A DNA stretch of 64,000 bases from Terriglobia bacterium (GCA_020073645.1 JAIQET010000001.1:264093-328092), one strand, 5' to 3'; shown: positions 36,219 through 45,307, counted from the stretch's first letter. The notes: generated from the letters alone by a model not told the origin. Program-made: numbers and translations.

Positions 36219-36626
36219 TCAGGGGAGCGGCGGACACAATAGCGGAATTACCTCCCTCTTGTTGCGGCGATAAATACGAAAATCACCCTCGTCAACGGTT
36301 ACTACCACATGCCTCGGGTAAATCTCGCTCATGCGGATCACGCAGAGGTCCGCCAAGTCAGGCTGGCGATCCGAATAACGCCCGGCTAACTCCTGGAGTT
36401 GTTCCAAGTTGCGGGTGCAATCGAATGCAACCCGCAGCATCTCGTTCTTGATGAGCGCAAGCACATAAGCACAGGATCGAAGGTGAAACGCCGCCTCTGC
36501 CAAGACCGGTTCGCAGGTAAGTAGGGGCTCGGTGATGGTCTTGGCAAGGTCCAAGGCCCAGCCGTGGTGACGATCGCCGGCGTTGCCGTAGGCCACGATA
36601 AATCCCGTATCGGCGATGGCTTTCAT
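36219..36626 (-). CDS. PIN-domain toxin, VapC type
   Basis: A 135-residue PIN ribonuclease with acidic residues Asp6 (AIADTGFIVAY), Glu44 (VLAEAAF), Asp93 (PDLADLCVIRMSE) and Asp112/115 (TVDEGDF). Such toxins cleave tRNA or rRNA. Its ATG overlaps the stop of the upstream antitoxin gene by four bases, the usual VapBC order. Confidence 0.82.
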   Translation of the reverse strand: MKAIADTGFIVAYGNAGDRHHGWALDLAKTITEPLLTCEPVLAEAAFHLRSCAYVLALIKNEMLRVAFDCTRNLEQLQELAGRYSDRQPDLADLCVIRMSEIYPRHVVVTVDEGDFRIYRRNKREVIPLLCPPLP

Positions 36627-36835
36627 CGCTTGCTGAATCCCTTTCGCGAGGACAGATCGGGCGGCCCGTCAATCTTTCCGGCCAGCCGCAGAAAGGGCTG
36701 CTCGTGCCGTGCGCCCTTGGCTCGCTCGAGTTCTTGCCGGACAAGACGTCCGACCGGTATCCCAGTCCGGCGCGAGGTCTCTTTCAACCAAATAAGCAGT
36801 TCGTCTGTAAGACGGATCGTCAATGTGTGACTCAT
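36623..36835 (-). CDS. Ribbon-helix-helix antitoxin, VapB/CopG type
   Basis: A 70-residue protein with an N-terminal ribbon (TLTIRLTDELLIWLKETS) and a helix of a CopG-like DNA-binding domain (GIPVGRLVRQELERAKG), then a toxin-binding tail. It probably represses the pair and neutralises the PIN toxin. Start 36835 (MSHTLTIRL) is preferred over 36853. Confidence 0.75.
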   Translation of the reverse strand: MSHTLTIRLTDELLIWLKETSRRTGIPVGRLVRQELERAKGARHEQPFLRLAGKIDGPPDLSSRKGFSKR

Positions 36836-36909
36836 GTTGCACAATTGTAACACACCCCGCGGGGAGCGGGAAGATTGAAAGCCTCGAATAGAATGAAAGC
36901 ATCCCGCAG

Positions 36910-38778
36910 ATGGACCTTCAAGCCAAAATCCGCACCCTGCCTACCGAACCGGGCGTGTACCTCTACAAGAACGCCGAAGGCGAAGTCATCTACGTCGGCA
37001 AGGCCAAGAACCTGCGCAGCCGGGTCAGTTCCTACTTCCGCGAGGGCCGCTGGGAGGACGCCAAGACCGATACGCTGGTGCGTGAAGCAGCAGATGTTGA
37101 CTACATCGTCGTAGCCAACAACAAAGAGGCGCTCGCGCTCGAAAACCACCTGATCAAGCAGAAGCAGCCACGCTTCAACATTCTTCTGCGTGATGACAAG
37201 ACATATCCTTACGTCAAACTCACGCTGGGCGAGCGCTTCCCGCGCGTCTATGTCACCCGGCGACTGCGCAAAGACGGCAGCGCGTACTATGGCCCCTACT
37301 TCCCAGCCAACCTGGCGTACCGCATCGTAGACCTGATCCACCGCCACTTCCTGGTCCCTTCCTGCAAGGTGGACTTGACGCGCTGCCATCCACGTCCCTG
37401 CCTGCAGTACTACATCAAGCGCTGTCTGGGGCCGTGCGTGGAGGGCCTCACCACACCCGAGGTGTACCAAGAGGCAGTCCGGGATGTGAAATTGTTCCTG
37501 GAAGGGCGCCCCACCGACCTCTCACGCTCCCTTCGCGAGCGCATGGCGAAAGCCGCCGAGACCGAAGAGTACGAGCGCGCCGCCAGGTATCGCGACCTGA
37601 TTTCCACCGTCGAGCAGTTGCAGGAGAAGCAGCGCATCGCGGCAGTTGAAGGCGACGATGCCGACGTTTTCGGATATCACTACGAGAACAGCATGCTGGC
37701 GGTGAATCTGTTTCACATGCGCGGCGGGCGGGTGCTGGACCGGCGGGAGTTTTTCTGGGAGGATCTGCCCGAAGATCACGTAGGGGCGGACGCCCTCGTC
37801 CGCCCAGCCGAGCAAAGCTCGGCTGCTTTCAGTCCCGGCGAATTCTTCTCTGCCCTGCTGAAGCAGGTTTACATCGGCCAGCCGTATGTGCCGCGGAACA
37901 TCTACGTGCCGGTGGATTTTGAAGATCGCGAGATGCTCGAAGAGTTGCTCTCCGATCAGATCGCAAGCGAGGGCGCTCGCGCCGCACGAGTCCACATTCT
38001 GGTGCCGCAGCGTGGCGACAAGCGTTCGCTCATCGACCTGGCCGGCAACAACGCCAAGCAGTCCTACGACCAGCGCTTCCGGGTGATGAAGCCGAATACC
38101 AAGGCCATCCAGGAAGCTCTGCAGGACGCGCTGGGGCTGCCCGAACTTCCCCGCCGCATCGAGTGCTTCGACATCTCGCACATCCAGGGCGCCGAGACCG
38201 TGGCTTCGATGGTGGTCTGGGAAGACGGCCAGATGAAGAAGTCCGACTACCGCAAGTTCATCATCCGCAGCGTGGATGGCGTGGACGATTTCGCCTCCAT
38301 GCGCGAGGTGGTCGCCCGCCGCTATAAGCGTCTGCAGGAAGAAAAAAAGAAAATGCCCAGCCTGGTGCTGATCGACGGTGGCCTGGGCCAGTTGCACGCC
38401 GCCGCCGAGGCCCTCGAGTCACTGGAGATCATCAACCAGCCGCTGGCCGCGATTGCCAAGCGCGAGGAGATCATCTACGTATACGGGCAGGAGAACGAGC
38501 CGGTCGTCCTCGACCACCACTCCCCCGTTCTGCACCTGGTGCAATTGATTCGCGACGAAGCCCACCGCTTCGCCGTCACCTTCCATCGCAAGCGCCGCCA
38601 GATGCGTGACCGTTCCACAGAACTGCTCGACATTCCCGGCGTGGGCGAGCGGACCACACGCCGCCTGCTGGAGCACTTCGGCAGCGTGCAGGCGGTGAAG
38701 CAAGCCGATGTGGGGGCACTCTCCGCGGTGGTAACGCGCAGCCAGGCGGAGGCTATCCTTGGTCACTTCCGCAAATAG
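36910..38778 (+). CDS. uvrC: UvrABC excinuclease subunit C, with an in-frame REP-derived insert
   Basis: A 622-residue nuclease subunit making both incisions in nucleotide excision repair. It has a GIY-YIG domain (PGVYLYKN, VIYVGKAKNLRSRV, residues ~10-95), a cysteine-containing region (CHPRPCLQYYIKRCLGPC), UVR motif (~200-235), RNase H-like endonuclease domain (~380-535; ECFDISHIQG, IDGGLGQL) and helix-hairpin-helix end (IPGVGERTTRRLLEHFG). Residues ~290-306 (HVGADALVRPAEQSSAA) are encoded by a double hairpin at 37780-37824 and are not expected in the family. The frame is kept and all catalytic blocks are present, so the protein is probably active. Confidence 0.94.
   Translation: MDLQAKIRTLPTEPGVYLYKNAEGEVIYVGKAKNLRSRVSSYFREGRWEDAKTDTLVREAADVDYIVVANNKEALALENHLIKQKQPRFNILLRDDKTYPYVKLTLGERFPRVYVTRRLRKDGSAYYGPYFPANLAYRIVDLIHRHFLVPSCKVDLTRCHPRPCLQYYIKRCLGPCVEGLTTPEVYQEAVRDVKLFLEGRPTDLSRSLRERMAKAAETEEYERAARYRDLISTVEQLQEKQRIAAVEGDDADVFGYHYENSMLAVNLFHMRGGRVLDRREFFWEDLPEDHVGADALVRPAEQSSAAFSPGEFFSALLKQVYIGQPYVPRNIYVPVDFEDREMLEELLSDQIASEGARAARVHILVPQRGDKRSLIDLAGNNAKQSYDQRFRVMKPNTKAIQEALQDALGLPELPRRIECFDISHIQGAETVASMVVWEDGQMKKSDYRKFIIRSVDGVDDFASMREVVARRYKRLQEEKKKMPSLVLIDGGLGQLHAAAEALESLEIINQPLAAIAKREEIIYVYGQENEPVVLDHHSPVLHLVQLIRDEAHRFAVTFHRKRRQMRDRSTELLDIPGVGERTTRRLLEHFGSVQAVKQADVGALSAVVTRSQAEAILGHFRK
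37780..37824 (+). repeat. REP-like double hairpin inside uvrC
   Basis: After a GTAGG head come a perfect 9-bp hairpin (37784-37792 with 37797-37805, loop CCCT) and, directly adjoining, a perfect 8-bp hairpin (37806-37813 with 37817-37824, loop AAA). It reads through in frame with uvrC. Confidence 0.85.
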
Positions 38779-38783
38779 AAGAG

Positions 38784-38886
38784 AAAATCTTAAACCGCAA
38801 AGTCCGCTGAGAAAGGCCGCAAAGATCGCCAAGAAGAGCCTTTCTCCGCGAACTTTGCGGTAGTCCTTCGCGGCCTTTGCGGTCTA
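38784..38886. repeat. Interspersed palindromic repeat (CCGCAAAGTCCGC type) between convergent genes
   Basis: The left arm (aaccgcaaagtccgctgaga) and right arm (ttcgcggcctttgcggtcta) are near reverse complements. It may act as a two-way terminator between uvrC and the DUF4440 gene. Confidence 0.6.
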
Positions 38887-39360
38887 AGGTTTTGCTTCGG
38901 GTGCGGGCGAAGAGTTCCCCATGTCCATCACCACCTTCCAGCTGCCATCCTTCTGTTTTTTCCAGATGCTGGCGTACTTGCCGTAGCTGACCGTGGCTTT
39001 GCCGTCTTTATCCTTCGAGCGGAACTCGTAGGTTCCGTACGTGTAGCCCAAGTCGCCCGAGGCGGCGATATCGGCGTAAACGGGCGTCCAGGTCAGCTTG
39101 TTGTCTTTCTGGTCCAGGAATCCCATGGTTTTGGCGATGCTTTCTTTGCCCCGAAACATGTCCGTCCCGTTGGGCAGTTCGACCGCGTCTTCGGCGTAGT
39201 AAGACATGTATCCCTGCGCGCCCCTTTCAGCCGCGGCCTTCATGAATTCGGTCTCAAGCTGGACGAGCTGGGCTGAGCTATCCGATCCGGCCGTGGCCTT
39301 CGAGGCAACTCCCACTGCCGCCAACAGCACGAGCGTAGTGGTCAGCAATCTGAGTTTCAT
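38884..39360 (-). CDS. Secreted SnoaL/DUF4440-like (NTF2-fold) protein
   Basis: A 158-residue protein with a signal peptide (~1-24) and an NTF2-like alpha+beta domain: an N-terminal helix (LVQLETEFMKAAAERG), YMSYYAEDAVELPNG, then strands ending IWKKQKDGSWKVVMDMGNSS. This end is typical of DUF4440. Function unknown; these are often small-molecule binding or isomerase-like. It stands alone and is divergent from the TolB-like gene. Confidence 0.82.
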   Translation of the reverse strand: MKLRLLTTTLVLLAAVGVASKATAGSDSSAQLVQLETEFMKAAAERGAQGYMSYYAEDAVELPNGTDMFRGKESIAKTMGFLDQKDNKLTWTPVYADIAASGDLGYTYGTYEFRSKDKDGKATVSYGKYASIWKKQKDGSWKVVMDMGNSSPAPEAKP

Positions 39361-39409
39361 CGATTATCCTCTCTTTCGCGATCCGGGAATTCTACCGCTT
39401 CGGTCGGCG

Positions 39410-39525
39410 AAAAATCTTAGACCGCAGAGGACGCGAAGGTTGCGCAAAGGTCGCAAAGAACCTCTCTGCAGCCTCGGGGGCCCCTTTGCGTCCTCTGCGG
39501 CGAAGCTTTTTGACTTCCTCTGCGA
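39410..39525. repeat. Interspersed palindromic repeat (CCGCAGAGGACGC type)
   Basis: The left arm (accgcagaggacgcgaaggt) and right arm (cctttgcgtcctctgcggcg) are near reverse complements. It lies in the divergent gap between the DUF4440 and TolB-like genes, upstream of both. Confidence 0.6.
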
Positions 39526-39572
39526 CAAGCTACCCCGCTTCGGGTATCTTCTTAAAGTTCCGGAAACCAATC

Positions 39573-40634
39573 ATGAAGAAATCGTCTTTGCTCTTGCTGC
39601 TCGGAATCGTGGCCGTCGCGCTGCTGCGGCAGGCCCCTGCCCAGACTGCACCGCCTACAGACGCAGGCGTTGCCCAGGAGAAGCATCTGCGCAACATCCG
39701 CCAGCTCACTTTTGGTGGCCAGAACGCTGAGGCTTATTTCTCGGCTGACGGCAAGAAACTGATCTTCCAGTCCACCCGCGACGACCTGAAGTGTGACCAG
39801 ATCTTCACCATGAACATTGACGGTTCCGATGTGCACATGGTTTCGACTGGCAAGGGACGAACCACTTGCAGCTACATCTACCCCAGCGGGAAAAAGATTT
39901 TGTATTCCTCCACCCACCTCGGCAACCCGGAATGCCCGCCGAAACCGGATTATTCCCGCGGCTACGTGTGGGGGGTGTATTCCACCTACGACATTTTCAC
40001 CGCGAATCCTGACGGCTCCGGCCTGAAGCAACTCACCACCACGCCGGGCTATGACGCTGAAGCCACCATCTCCGAGGATGGCAAGAAGATCGTCTTCACT
40101 TCCCTGCGCAACGGCGACCTCGACATCTACACCATGGATGCCAACGGCAAGCACGTAAAGCAACTCACGCACGAACTGGGCTATGACGGTGGGCCGTTCT
40201 TTTCACCCGATCGCAAGTGGATCGTGTATCGCGCGCATCATCCCAGGACGGAGCAGGAAACCGCCGACTACAAAGGCTTGCTCAAGCAGAACCTGATCCG
40301 TCCCACTTATCTCGAGTTGTGGCTGATGAAGGCCGACGGCAGCCAGAAGCGGCAAATCACCGATCTCGGCGCCGCCAGCTTTGCGCCGTCATTCTTCCCG
40401 GACGGCAAGCGGATTATCTTTTCGTCGAACGTGGGTTCCACCGGTGGCATGGGCAACTTTGAGCTCTATGCCGTGGACCTGGATGGCAAGAACCTGGAAC
40501 GCATCACCTACACCGAGGACTTCGACGGCTTCCCCATGTTTAGTCCCGATGGCAAAAAACTGGTATGGATTTCCGGGCGGAACCGCAAAATTCCCCACGA
40601 GACCAATGTGTTCATTGCCGATTGGGTGCCCTAG
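39573..40634 (+). CDS. Periplasmic TolB-like beta-propeller (WD40-like/PD40 repeats)
   Basis: A 353-residue protein with a signal peptide (~1-23) and at least five PD40 repeats (e.g. EAYFSADGKKLIFQSTR, EATISEDGKKIVFTSLRNGDLDIYTM, APSFFPDGKRIIFSSN, FPMFSPDGKKLVWISGRN). The propeller likely binds a protein or a peptide in the periplasm. Start ATG 39573 starts the signal peptide. A second TolB-like protein is at 54893, but the two are not in one operon. No tol-pal partners are near. Confidence 0.87.
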   Translation: MKKSSLLLLLGIVAVALLRQAPAQTAPPTDAGVAQEKHLRNIRQLTFGGQNAEAYFSADGKKLIFQSTRDDLKCDQIFTMNIDGSDVHMVSTGKGRTTCSYIYPSGKKILYSSTHLGNPECPPKPDYSRGYVWGVYSTYDIFTANPDGSGLKQLTTTPGYDAEATISEDGKKIVFTSLRNGDLDIYTMDANGKHVKQLTHELGYDGGPFFSPDRKWIVYRAHHPRTEQETADYKGLLKQNLIRPTYLELWLMKADGSQKRQITDLGAASFAPSFFPDGKRIIFSSNVGSTGGMGNFELYAVDLDGKNLERITYTEDFDGFPMFSPDGKKLVWISGRNRKIPHETNVFIADWVP

Positions 40635-40644
40635 AGAAACCCAA

Positions 40645-40748
40645 AATCTGAAACCGCAAGGTTCGCTAAGGTAGCGCCAAGGACGCAAGGGAATGCGGAA
40701 GGTTCCTTTGCGAGCATTGCGATTCCTTCGCGCCCTTTGCGGTTAAGA
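40645..40748. repeat. Interspersed palindromic repeat (CCGCAAGGTTCGC type) between convergent genes
   Basis: The left arm (aaaccgcaaggttcgctaag) and right arm (cttcgcgccctttgcggtta) are near reverse complements. Same family as at 38784, again between convergent genes. Confidence 0.6.
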
Positions 40749-41282
40749 GCTTTTGCGCGGCCAGCCCAGCCAGGCAACGGTACCCAGCATTCCGCACCAC
40801 CCCAACCCTCGCACAATCGCCGCGATAGTCGTGTCGTACTGTAGTACGCCCAGGCTGGAGAAGATGGTGTGCCAGTCGTGCTCTACGAAGTCGGAATCTC
40901 CTGCCGTAACCAGCGGCAGTGCCATGGCGCGCGCATCCGCCATGTAGGTGGCGGTGTAGAGCCAGTTTTCGAAGAAGAAGAACAGGCAGAAGGCGAAAGC
41001 CGTGGTCTGACGCTGGCTAAAGAAGTATCCCGCCAACAGCAGCGGCACCAGCCATTGCAGAATGGTTCCGCCCCAGATTCCCAAGGTTGGTCCAAACCAG
41101 CCAAACAACAAATGTCCACCTTCGTGGACAATCAGGTTCACGAAATCAATGAACAAGAGCGCGCCGTGCATAGTGAAGGCGTAGATCAGGAACACCGAAT
41201 AAAACGCGATCCACCCCGCCAGCGCCCAGCGCGGAACTGCGTGCCAGTCTTCCTCAAACACGGCCTGCAGATACTCGTGCAT
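40743..41282 (-). CDS. Polytopic membrane protein with an HEGGH motif (M50-like)
   Basis: A 179-residue protein with four or five hydrophobic segments. NLIVHEGGHLLFGWFG (about residues 48-63) matches the HExxH zinc site in a membrane helix as in site-2-type M50 proteases; a typical second Asp motif is not obvious. It may be an M50-like protease or a zinc membrane protein. The start could be 41282 (MHEYLQAVF) or 41315 (11 residues longer). Confidence 0.7.
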   Translation of the reverse strand: MHEYLQAVFEEDWHAVPRWALAGWIAFYSVFLIYAFTMHGALLFIDFVNLIVHEGGHLLFGWFGPTLGIWGGTILQWLVPLLLAGYFFSQRQTTAFAFCLFFFFENWLYTATYMADARAMALPLVTAGDSDFVEHDWHTIFSSLGVLQYDTTIAAIVRGLGWCGMLGTVAWLGWPRKSS

Positions 41283-41391
41283 GCAGAGTGATTGTAGGTG
41301 GGCCCGCTTGGTCACGGCAGGTTACGGCAGTGCTTCCTTCAGTCGCAGAGTGCAATGTACTGGCGAGCGACATCCTGAGTGCGGTGCCTCG

Positions 41392-41397
41392 TATAAT
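41392..41397 (+). promoter_or_regulatory. Possible -10 box for the MscS-type gene
   Basis: TATAAT 31 nt before the ATG at 41428. The -35 region is weak. Confidence 0.3.
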
Positions 41398-41427
41398 GAA
41401 GCTACCAATTGTTCTAGTAGCTGCCGC

Positions 41428-43263
41428 ATGCCATGGGTGATGAAAACTCGCCAGTGGGTCATCGTCTTTGGCCTGTTTGCGCTAGTTGTGCTAGCCATCG
41501 TTGGCCTGGCCCTGACCCGCGACTCCGGTTCGCCAGCCGCGGGGATGAGATCCCGCCGGGCTCCCCTCGTAGATGAGCGGCCGATACAGACGGCCCGCAG
41601 CATGGCGGCTCTGGCTTCCACCAGGGAGGAGCAGCGATTCGCGCAGCAAGCACTGCGCCTGGCCGACCATGCCGTGGACCTCGCCTTTGCTGACGCCATG
41701 CGCGAGGCTACCACTCATCCGGTTGCGCCCACCCCGGAAACCAAAGAACTCTACGCACGTGTGAGCCGGGCCGAGGCCCAGGTCAAGTTAGACCAGGAGA
41801 TCGTCGACGAATTGAAGAAAGAATCTTCCGCGGCGCATGGCTCCGGCGACGATGTCCAGCAACAACTCGACCTGGTGCAAGCGCAACTGGAGCTGGACAA
41901 AGACGAACTGGAGGATGCCAAAGGAGACCTGCTGCGATCCGGGGCCGACCCCTTGAGCCGAATCCAGCGGCAGTTCACGAGGTACCAAGCCACCCAGCAA
42001 CAGAACGACAGCGCCCACGCGCAAATCAACGTAACTGGCACCGAACCGAGTTCTCCAGCCGGTGACTTCATCACGCAATTCAGCGCCTGGCGTGTGCAGC
42101 GCGGCAAAGTCACGCAATTGCAGCAGGCACTCGATGAGACACTCCAGGCCGCTGACGCACTCCAGCAGAAGCACGATTCCGTGGAAAAGCAAGCTGGCGG
42201 CGGCGAGGCAGAGAATCCGTCGACCACCTCGACCTCGACGCCTGCTGGCCCAACGCCCGGCTCCGCAGACAGCTCCCAGGCTGTCATTACCGCGCTGCGT
42301 CGCCTTTCCGACAGTCAGAAGAACCTGGCCGATCTCGACAAGCGTATCCAGGATCACCAGGAGTTAGGTAACGTCTACACCAGCTGGATCGCCCTGGTGC
42401 AGTGGCGCCTGCGCAGCGCCGCCTATGGCATGATCCAGTCAGCGCTGTTCATTGTGCTGATTGTGCTCGCAGCCTATTTGAGCGGGCGCTTCATCGATCG
42501 ATTCTTCACCGACCTCACTCCCGATCGCAGGCGACTGCGGACCTTGCGCGTGGTGGTGCGCTTCGTCGTGCAGGCCGTGGGCGTGCTGCTCATTTTGTTC
42601 GTGCTGTTCGGCATGCCCAACCAGATGCCGACTATTCTCGGCCTGGCCGGCGCCGGACTCACGGTCGCGCTGAAAGACTTCATCGTAGCCTTCTTCGGCT
42701 GGTTCGCTCTGATGGGACGCAACGGCATTCGCGTGGGCGACTGGGTGGAGATCAACGGCGTTGTCGGAGAAGTCGCCGAGATCGGACTATTGCGGACAGT
42801 GCTGCTCGAAACCGGCAACTGGACTGACGCCGGGCATCCCACCGGACGTAAAGTAGCCTTCGTGAACAGCTTCGCCATTGAAGGGCACTTCTTCAATTTT
42901 TCCACCAGCGGACAGTGGTTGTGGGACGAGTTGCAGATTCTGGTGCCCTCCGCGCAGAATCCTTATCCCATCATCGACGCCATTCAGAAACTGGTCACCA
43001 CCGCAACCGAGGCCAACGCGCGCATGGCAGAGGAAGAATGGCAGCGCGCCACCCATCGCGAAGGCATGCACACAGTCTCGGCTGCCCCGGCCATCAACCT
43101 GCGGCCAACCACCAGCGGGGTGGAGGTTCACGTCCGTTACATCACCCGCGCCCACGAACGCTATGCTACCCGCACCAAGCTGTATCAGGACATCGTAGGT
43201 TTGCTGCATCAGAGACAGGGACAACCGGCGTCGACCAGCAGTCCGGTCGGAGCGGGCACGTAG
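41428..43263 (+). CDS. MscS-family mechanosensitive channel with a large periplasmic coiled-coil domain
   Basis: A 611-residue protein. After an N-terminal membrane segment (~8-30) comes a ~310-residue, mainly helical, Gln/Glu/Ala-rich soluble region, then three membrane segments (~345-435). The MscS pore helix is LGLAGAGLTVALKDFIVAFFGWF, followed by the beta domain (GIRVGDWVEINGVVGEVAEIGLLRTVL) and a C-terminal alpha/beta domain. It should release solutes on hypo-osmotic shock. ATG 41428 is chosen; 41440 is possible. The long coiled coil resembles MscK/MscM-type enlargements. Confidence 0.88.
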   Translation: MPWVMKTRQWVIVFGLFALVVLAIVGLALTRDSGSPAAGMRSRRAPLVDERPIQTARSMAALASTREEQRFAQQALRLADHAVDLAFADAMREATTHPVAPTPETKELYARVSRAEAQVKLDQEIVDELKKESSAAHGSGDDVQQQLDLVQAQLELDKDELEDAKGDLLRSGADPLSRIQRQFTRYQATQQQNDSAHAQINVTGTEPSSPAGDFITQFSAWRVQRGKVTQLQQALDETLQAADALQQKHDSVEKQAGGGEAENPSTTSTSTPAGPTPGSADSSQAVITALRRLSDSQKNLADLDKRIQDHQELGNVYTSWIALVQWRLRSAAYGMIQSALFIVLIVLAAYLSGRFIDRFFTDLTPDRRRLRTLRVVVRFVVQAVGVLLILFVLFGMPNQMPTILGLAGAGLTVALKDFIVAFFGWFALMGRNGIRVGDWVEINGVVGEVAEIGLLRTVLLETGNWTDAGHPTGRKVAFVNSFAIEGHFFNFSTSGQWLWDELQILVPSAQNPYPIIDAIQKLVTTATEANARMAEEEWQRATHREGMHTVSAAPAINLRPTTSGVEVHVRYITRAHERYATRTKLYQDIVGLLHQRQGQPASTSSPVGAGT

Positions 43264-44464
43264 CTACTTCGAGGGTACTACTCATCTCATGAAATGCGCT
43301 GTCCAGCGGTTGCAGGTCAGATGGGGATTTTACGACAGCTTGTTACCTGCTCAATCCATCCGCTGCAGGTAACAGTTGATTCCAGGTTCGGCATCCCGCG
43401 AGGGACCATAAGCAGCGAAGTTTCAGATCGAAGGCATGGTTTACAAGTTCTCTAGGAGCGTCGGGAGTGAAAGCAATGCCAACGCTCTGGGCAGGCCACG
43501 TTCGGGACGTGGAGACGCGATAAGCAGGACTTTCCGCTGCGATCAAGCTAGGGTTCCTGCCCGTAATGTGCTCCTTCGAATCGACCTCGACTACCACAAC
43601 CTCGGCATCGTCAAGATGCGGCGTGGAAACCATCAAGTGGTAACTGAAATACGACACTTTCCCAGAGCTGAAACTGACGTAGACATCGAGACCCCAAAAC
43701 CGGAAACCCCACCAGTTCAAGACTGAATAAAGAGTCCGGCTGCCCGTCCTAGCTGCCCGGAGGAACACTGCGTCAGAGAGCCTCGAGTTCGGTATTCCAG
43801 TCGAAACGCATTCGTCAGCATTACAGCGGGGCGCGCCGTAGGGACCCGACACGGCTCTGAGCGTCGGTATCCGCGACAGAGCTTCAGCCTTAGAGCTTGT
43901 CCCAACCCGTAGGCTAGACAGTTCGGATACTACGGAGAGAACCCGCCTTTTCGAAGAGCGCGGCCTCAACCCGCAAAGCGATACCGGGGATGACGATGAT
44001 CGCGAGTCCCCACAAATAGAGGCGGCAGGCCCGACGCGAGCTCAGGTGCCGCCAAAGCCACGTCGTAGCTGGGAACGTTCGGCCAACGCTCATAGAGATA
44101 CTGACTCCGTAGCAAGTCTAGTAGTTCCTGGGGTCGCGGTGAGTTGATTCTGATGGTGCAGAACAGGCGACTGTTGGCGTAACACTCGTGGAGACGGTTC
44201 CTTGTCGTAATCGGGCGTTGGCTGTTGAAAAAGGAACCCAAAGCAGTGATTTCAGTGAATCTCAGCGTCTACGGCGAACGAACATTCAAAAACCTACGAA
44301 CGAACTTCGTTGTTGAAACGCCCTGAAAAGAGTTCTTCGACAGCCACAGGTGATTACACCACCTATTTTGGACGGACCCAACTGGGCCATTTATGCGATA
44401 GCTTCTAGCCTTCCCTTTCGAACCCTTCCATCGTGCAGACCTGTGGCCGGAGTATTGCCCTGGA
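43264..44464. other. Low-coding stretch of about 1.2 kb
   Basis: Between the MscS gene and the HEAT-like gene there is no confident complete gene. GC looks lower than around it, and codon patterns are poor apart from two overlapping minus-strand pieces listed separately (43343-44241). From 44242 to 44464 I see nothing. Confidence 0.6.
43343..44241 (-). pseudogene. Probable decayed hypothetical gene in two overlapping pieces
   Basis: An upstream piece (44241-43966, 91 codons) and a downstream piece (43969-43343, 208 codons, TTG start) overlap by four bases. The downstream piece has protein-like blocks (YFSYHLMVSTPHLDD, PAQSVGIAFTPDAPRELVNHAF, LRCLWSLAGCRTWNQLLP) but a doubtful N-terminus. The first also has a plausible block (YDVALAAPELASGLPPLF). 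My reading is one gene broken by indels, or a short real protein with an odd start. No family assigned. Confidence 0.4.
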
Positions 44465-45268
44465 TCAGATGTGGCGGCTTTTCCTCCTGGCCGATCCGGC
44501 GTTCTCGTGCTGTTCCAGTTCCTTAAATACATACGACCTGACATTACCTGGCAGTCGGGATCCGTGCAGGATTTCCCGCACCAACGCTGCGGGTAGCGCG
44601 TGCGCAAACTCCAAAGCTCGCGCCAGCGGGGTTTTCTCGTTGCGCAGCAGGGCGATGCGAATTTCGCGACGCACCGACCACTTGGCATCACGGCATACGC
44701 CCTCGACGAACGCTGCCGATGCGTCGTAGCGGGTCAGCCCCTGGATGACCGCAGCCTCGGTCAGACGCGAGTTCTCGAGCGCGGCATGAATGACACGCGC
44801 CTCGGGATCCAGCAGAAGCGCCCCCGCCACGCGTCCCGAGGCACGATGCGCGAGCGCTAGCCGCTCCCCCGTCGAAATCGTTTCCAGGCGATTGACAAGC
44901 GACTCGTCCGCGGCTTTCTTGATGTCGGTGGGAACGACGGGCGTGAGTGCCACCCGCATCAGGTCGAAGGTAAACAGGTGCCGCACCATGGGGAGCGAAA
45001 CATGACGCGGCGTCTTGGGATGTTCGACCAGCGCCAGCTTCACCTTGCGGCTCTTCATCGCGGCGCCGTTCTTGCTGAGCTGTTCGAGAACTTCCCCAGG
45101 GACGTCGGCACGCTTCAGCAGGGCGAGAGCGAGATCTTCGGTGAGCGCAGGGTCGGCTGCCGCCGCCTTCAGAACGCTGCTGGAGGAACTGCGGATCGCC
45201 TCATCCAGGGGCAAGGATAAGGCCGGTTCAGCGGCCGTTCGAGCCGGCTTGGCGTCAGCGGAAGGCAT
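44465..45268 (-). CDS. Alpha-helical repeat (HEAT/DUF2336-like) protein, unknown function
   Basis: A 267-residue all-helical cytoplasmic protein with repeating ~35-residue units (PALTEDLALALLKR, PGEVLEQLSKNG, KVKLALVEHPKTPRHVSLPMVRHLF, RVIHAALENSRLTEAAVIQGL, WSVRREIRIALLRNEKTPLARALEFA). These resemble the leucine-rich bacterial repeats called DUF2336 or LRV. Likely a protein-interaction module. A REP-like remnant precedes it and the BadF-type kinase gene follows on the same strand. Confidence 0.7.
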   Translation of the reverse strand: MPSADAKPARTAAEPALSLPLDEAIRSSSSSVLKAAAADPALTEDLALALLKRADVPGEVLEQLSKNGAAMKSRKVKLALVEHPKTPRHVSLPMVRHLFTFDLMRVALTPVVPTDIKKAADESLVNRLETISTGERLALAHRASGRVAGALLLDPEARVIHAALENSRLTEAAVIQGLTRYDASAAFVEGVCRDAKWSVRREIRIALLRNEKTPLARALEFAHALPAALVREILHGSRLPGNVRSYVFKELEQHENAGSARRKSRHI

Positions 45269-45282
45269 GGATCTTGAACTCG

Positions 45283-45307
45283 GTCCACGGGCACAGCCCG
45301 GCGCTAC
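45283..45307 (-). repeat. REP-like sequence between two minus-strand genes
   Basis: The reverse complement reads GTAGCGCCGGGCTGTGCCCG, a GTAG head plus a CGGGC/GCCCG hairpin. It is a short or decayed relative of the REPs elsewhere. Confidence 0.5.
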
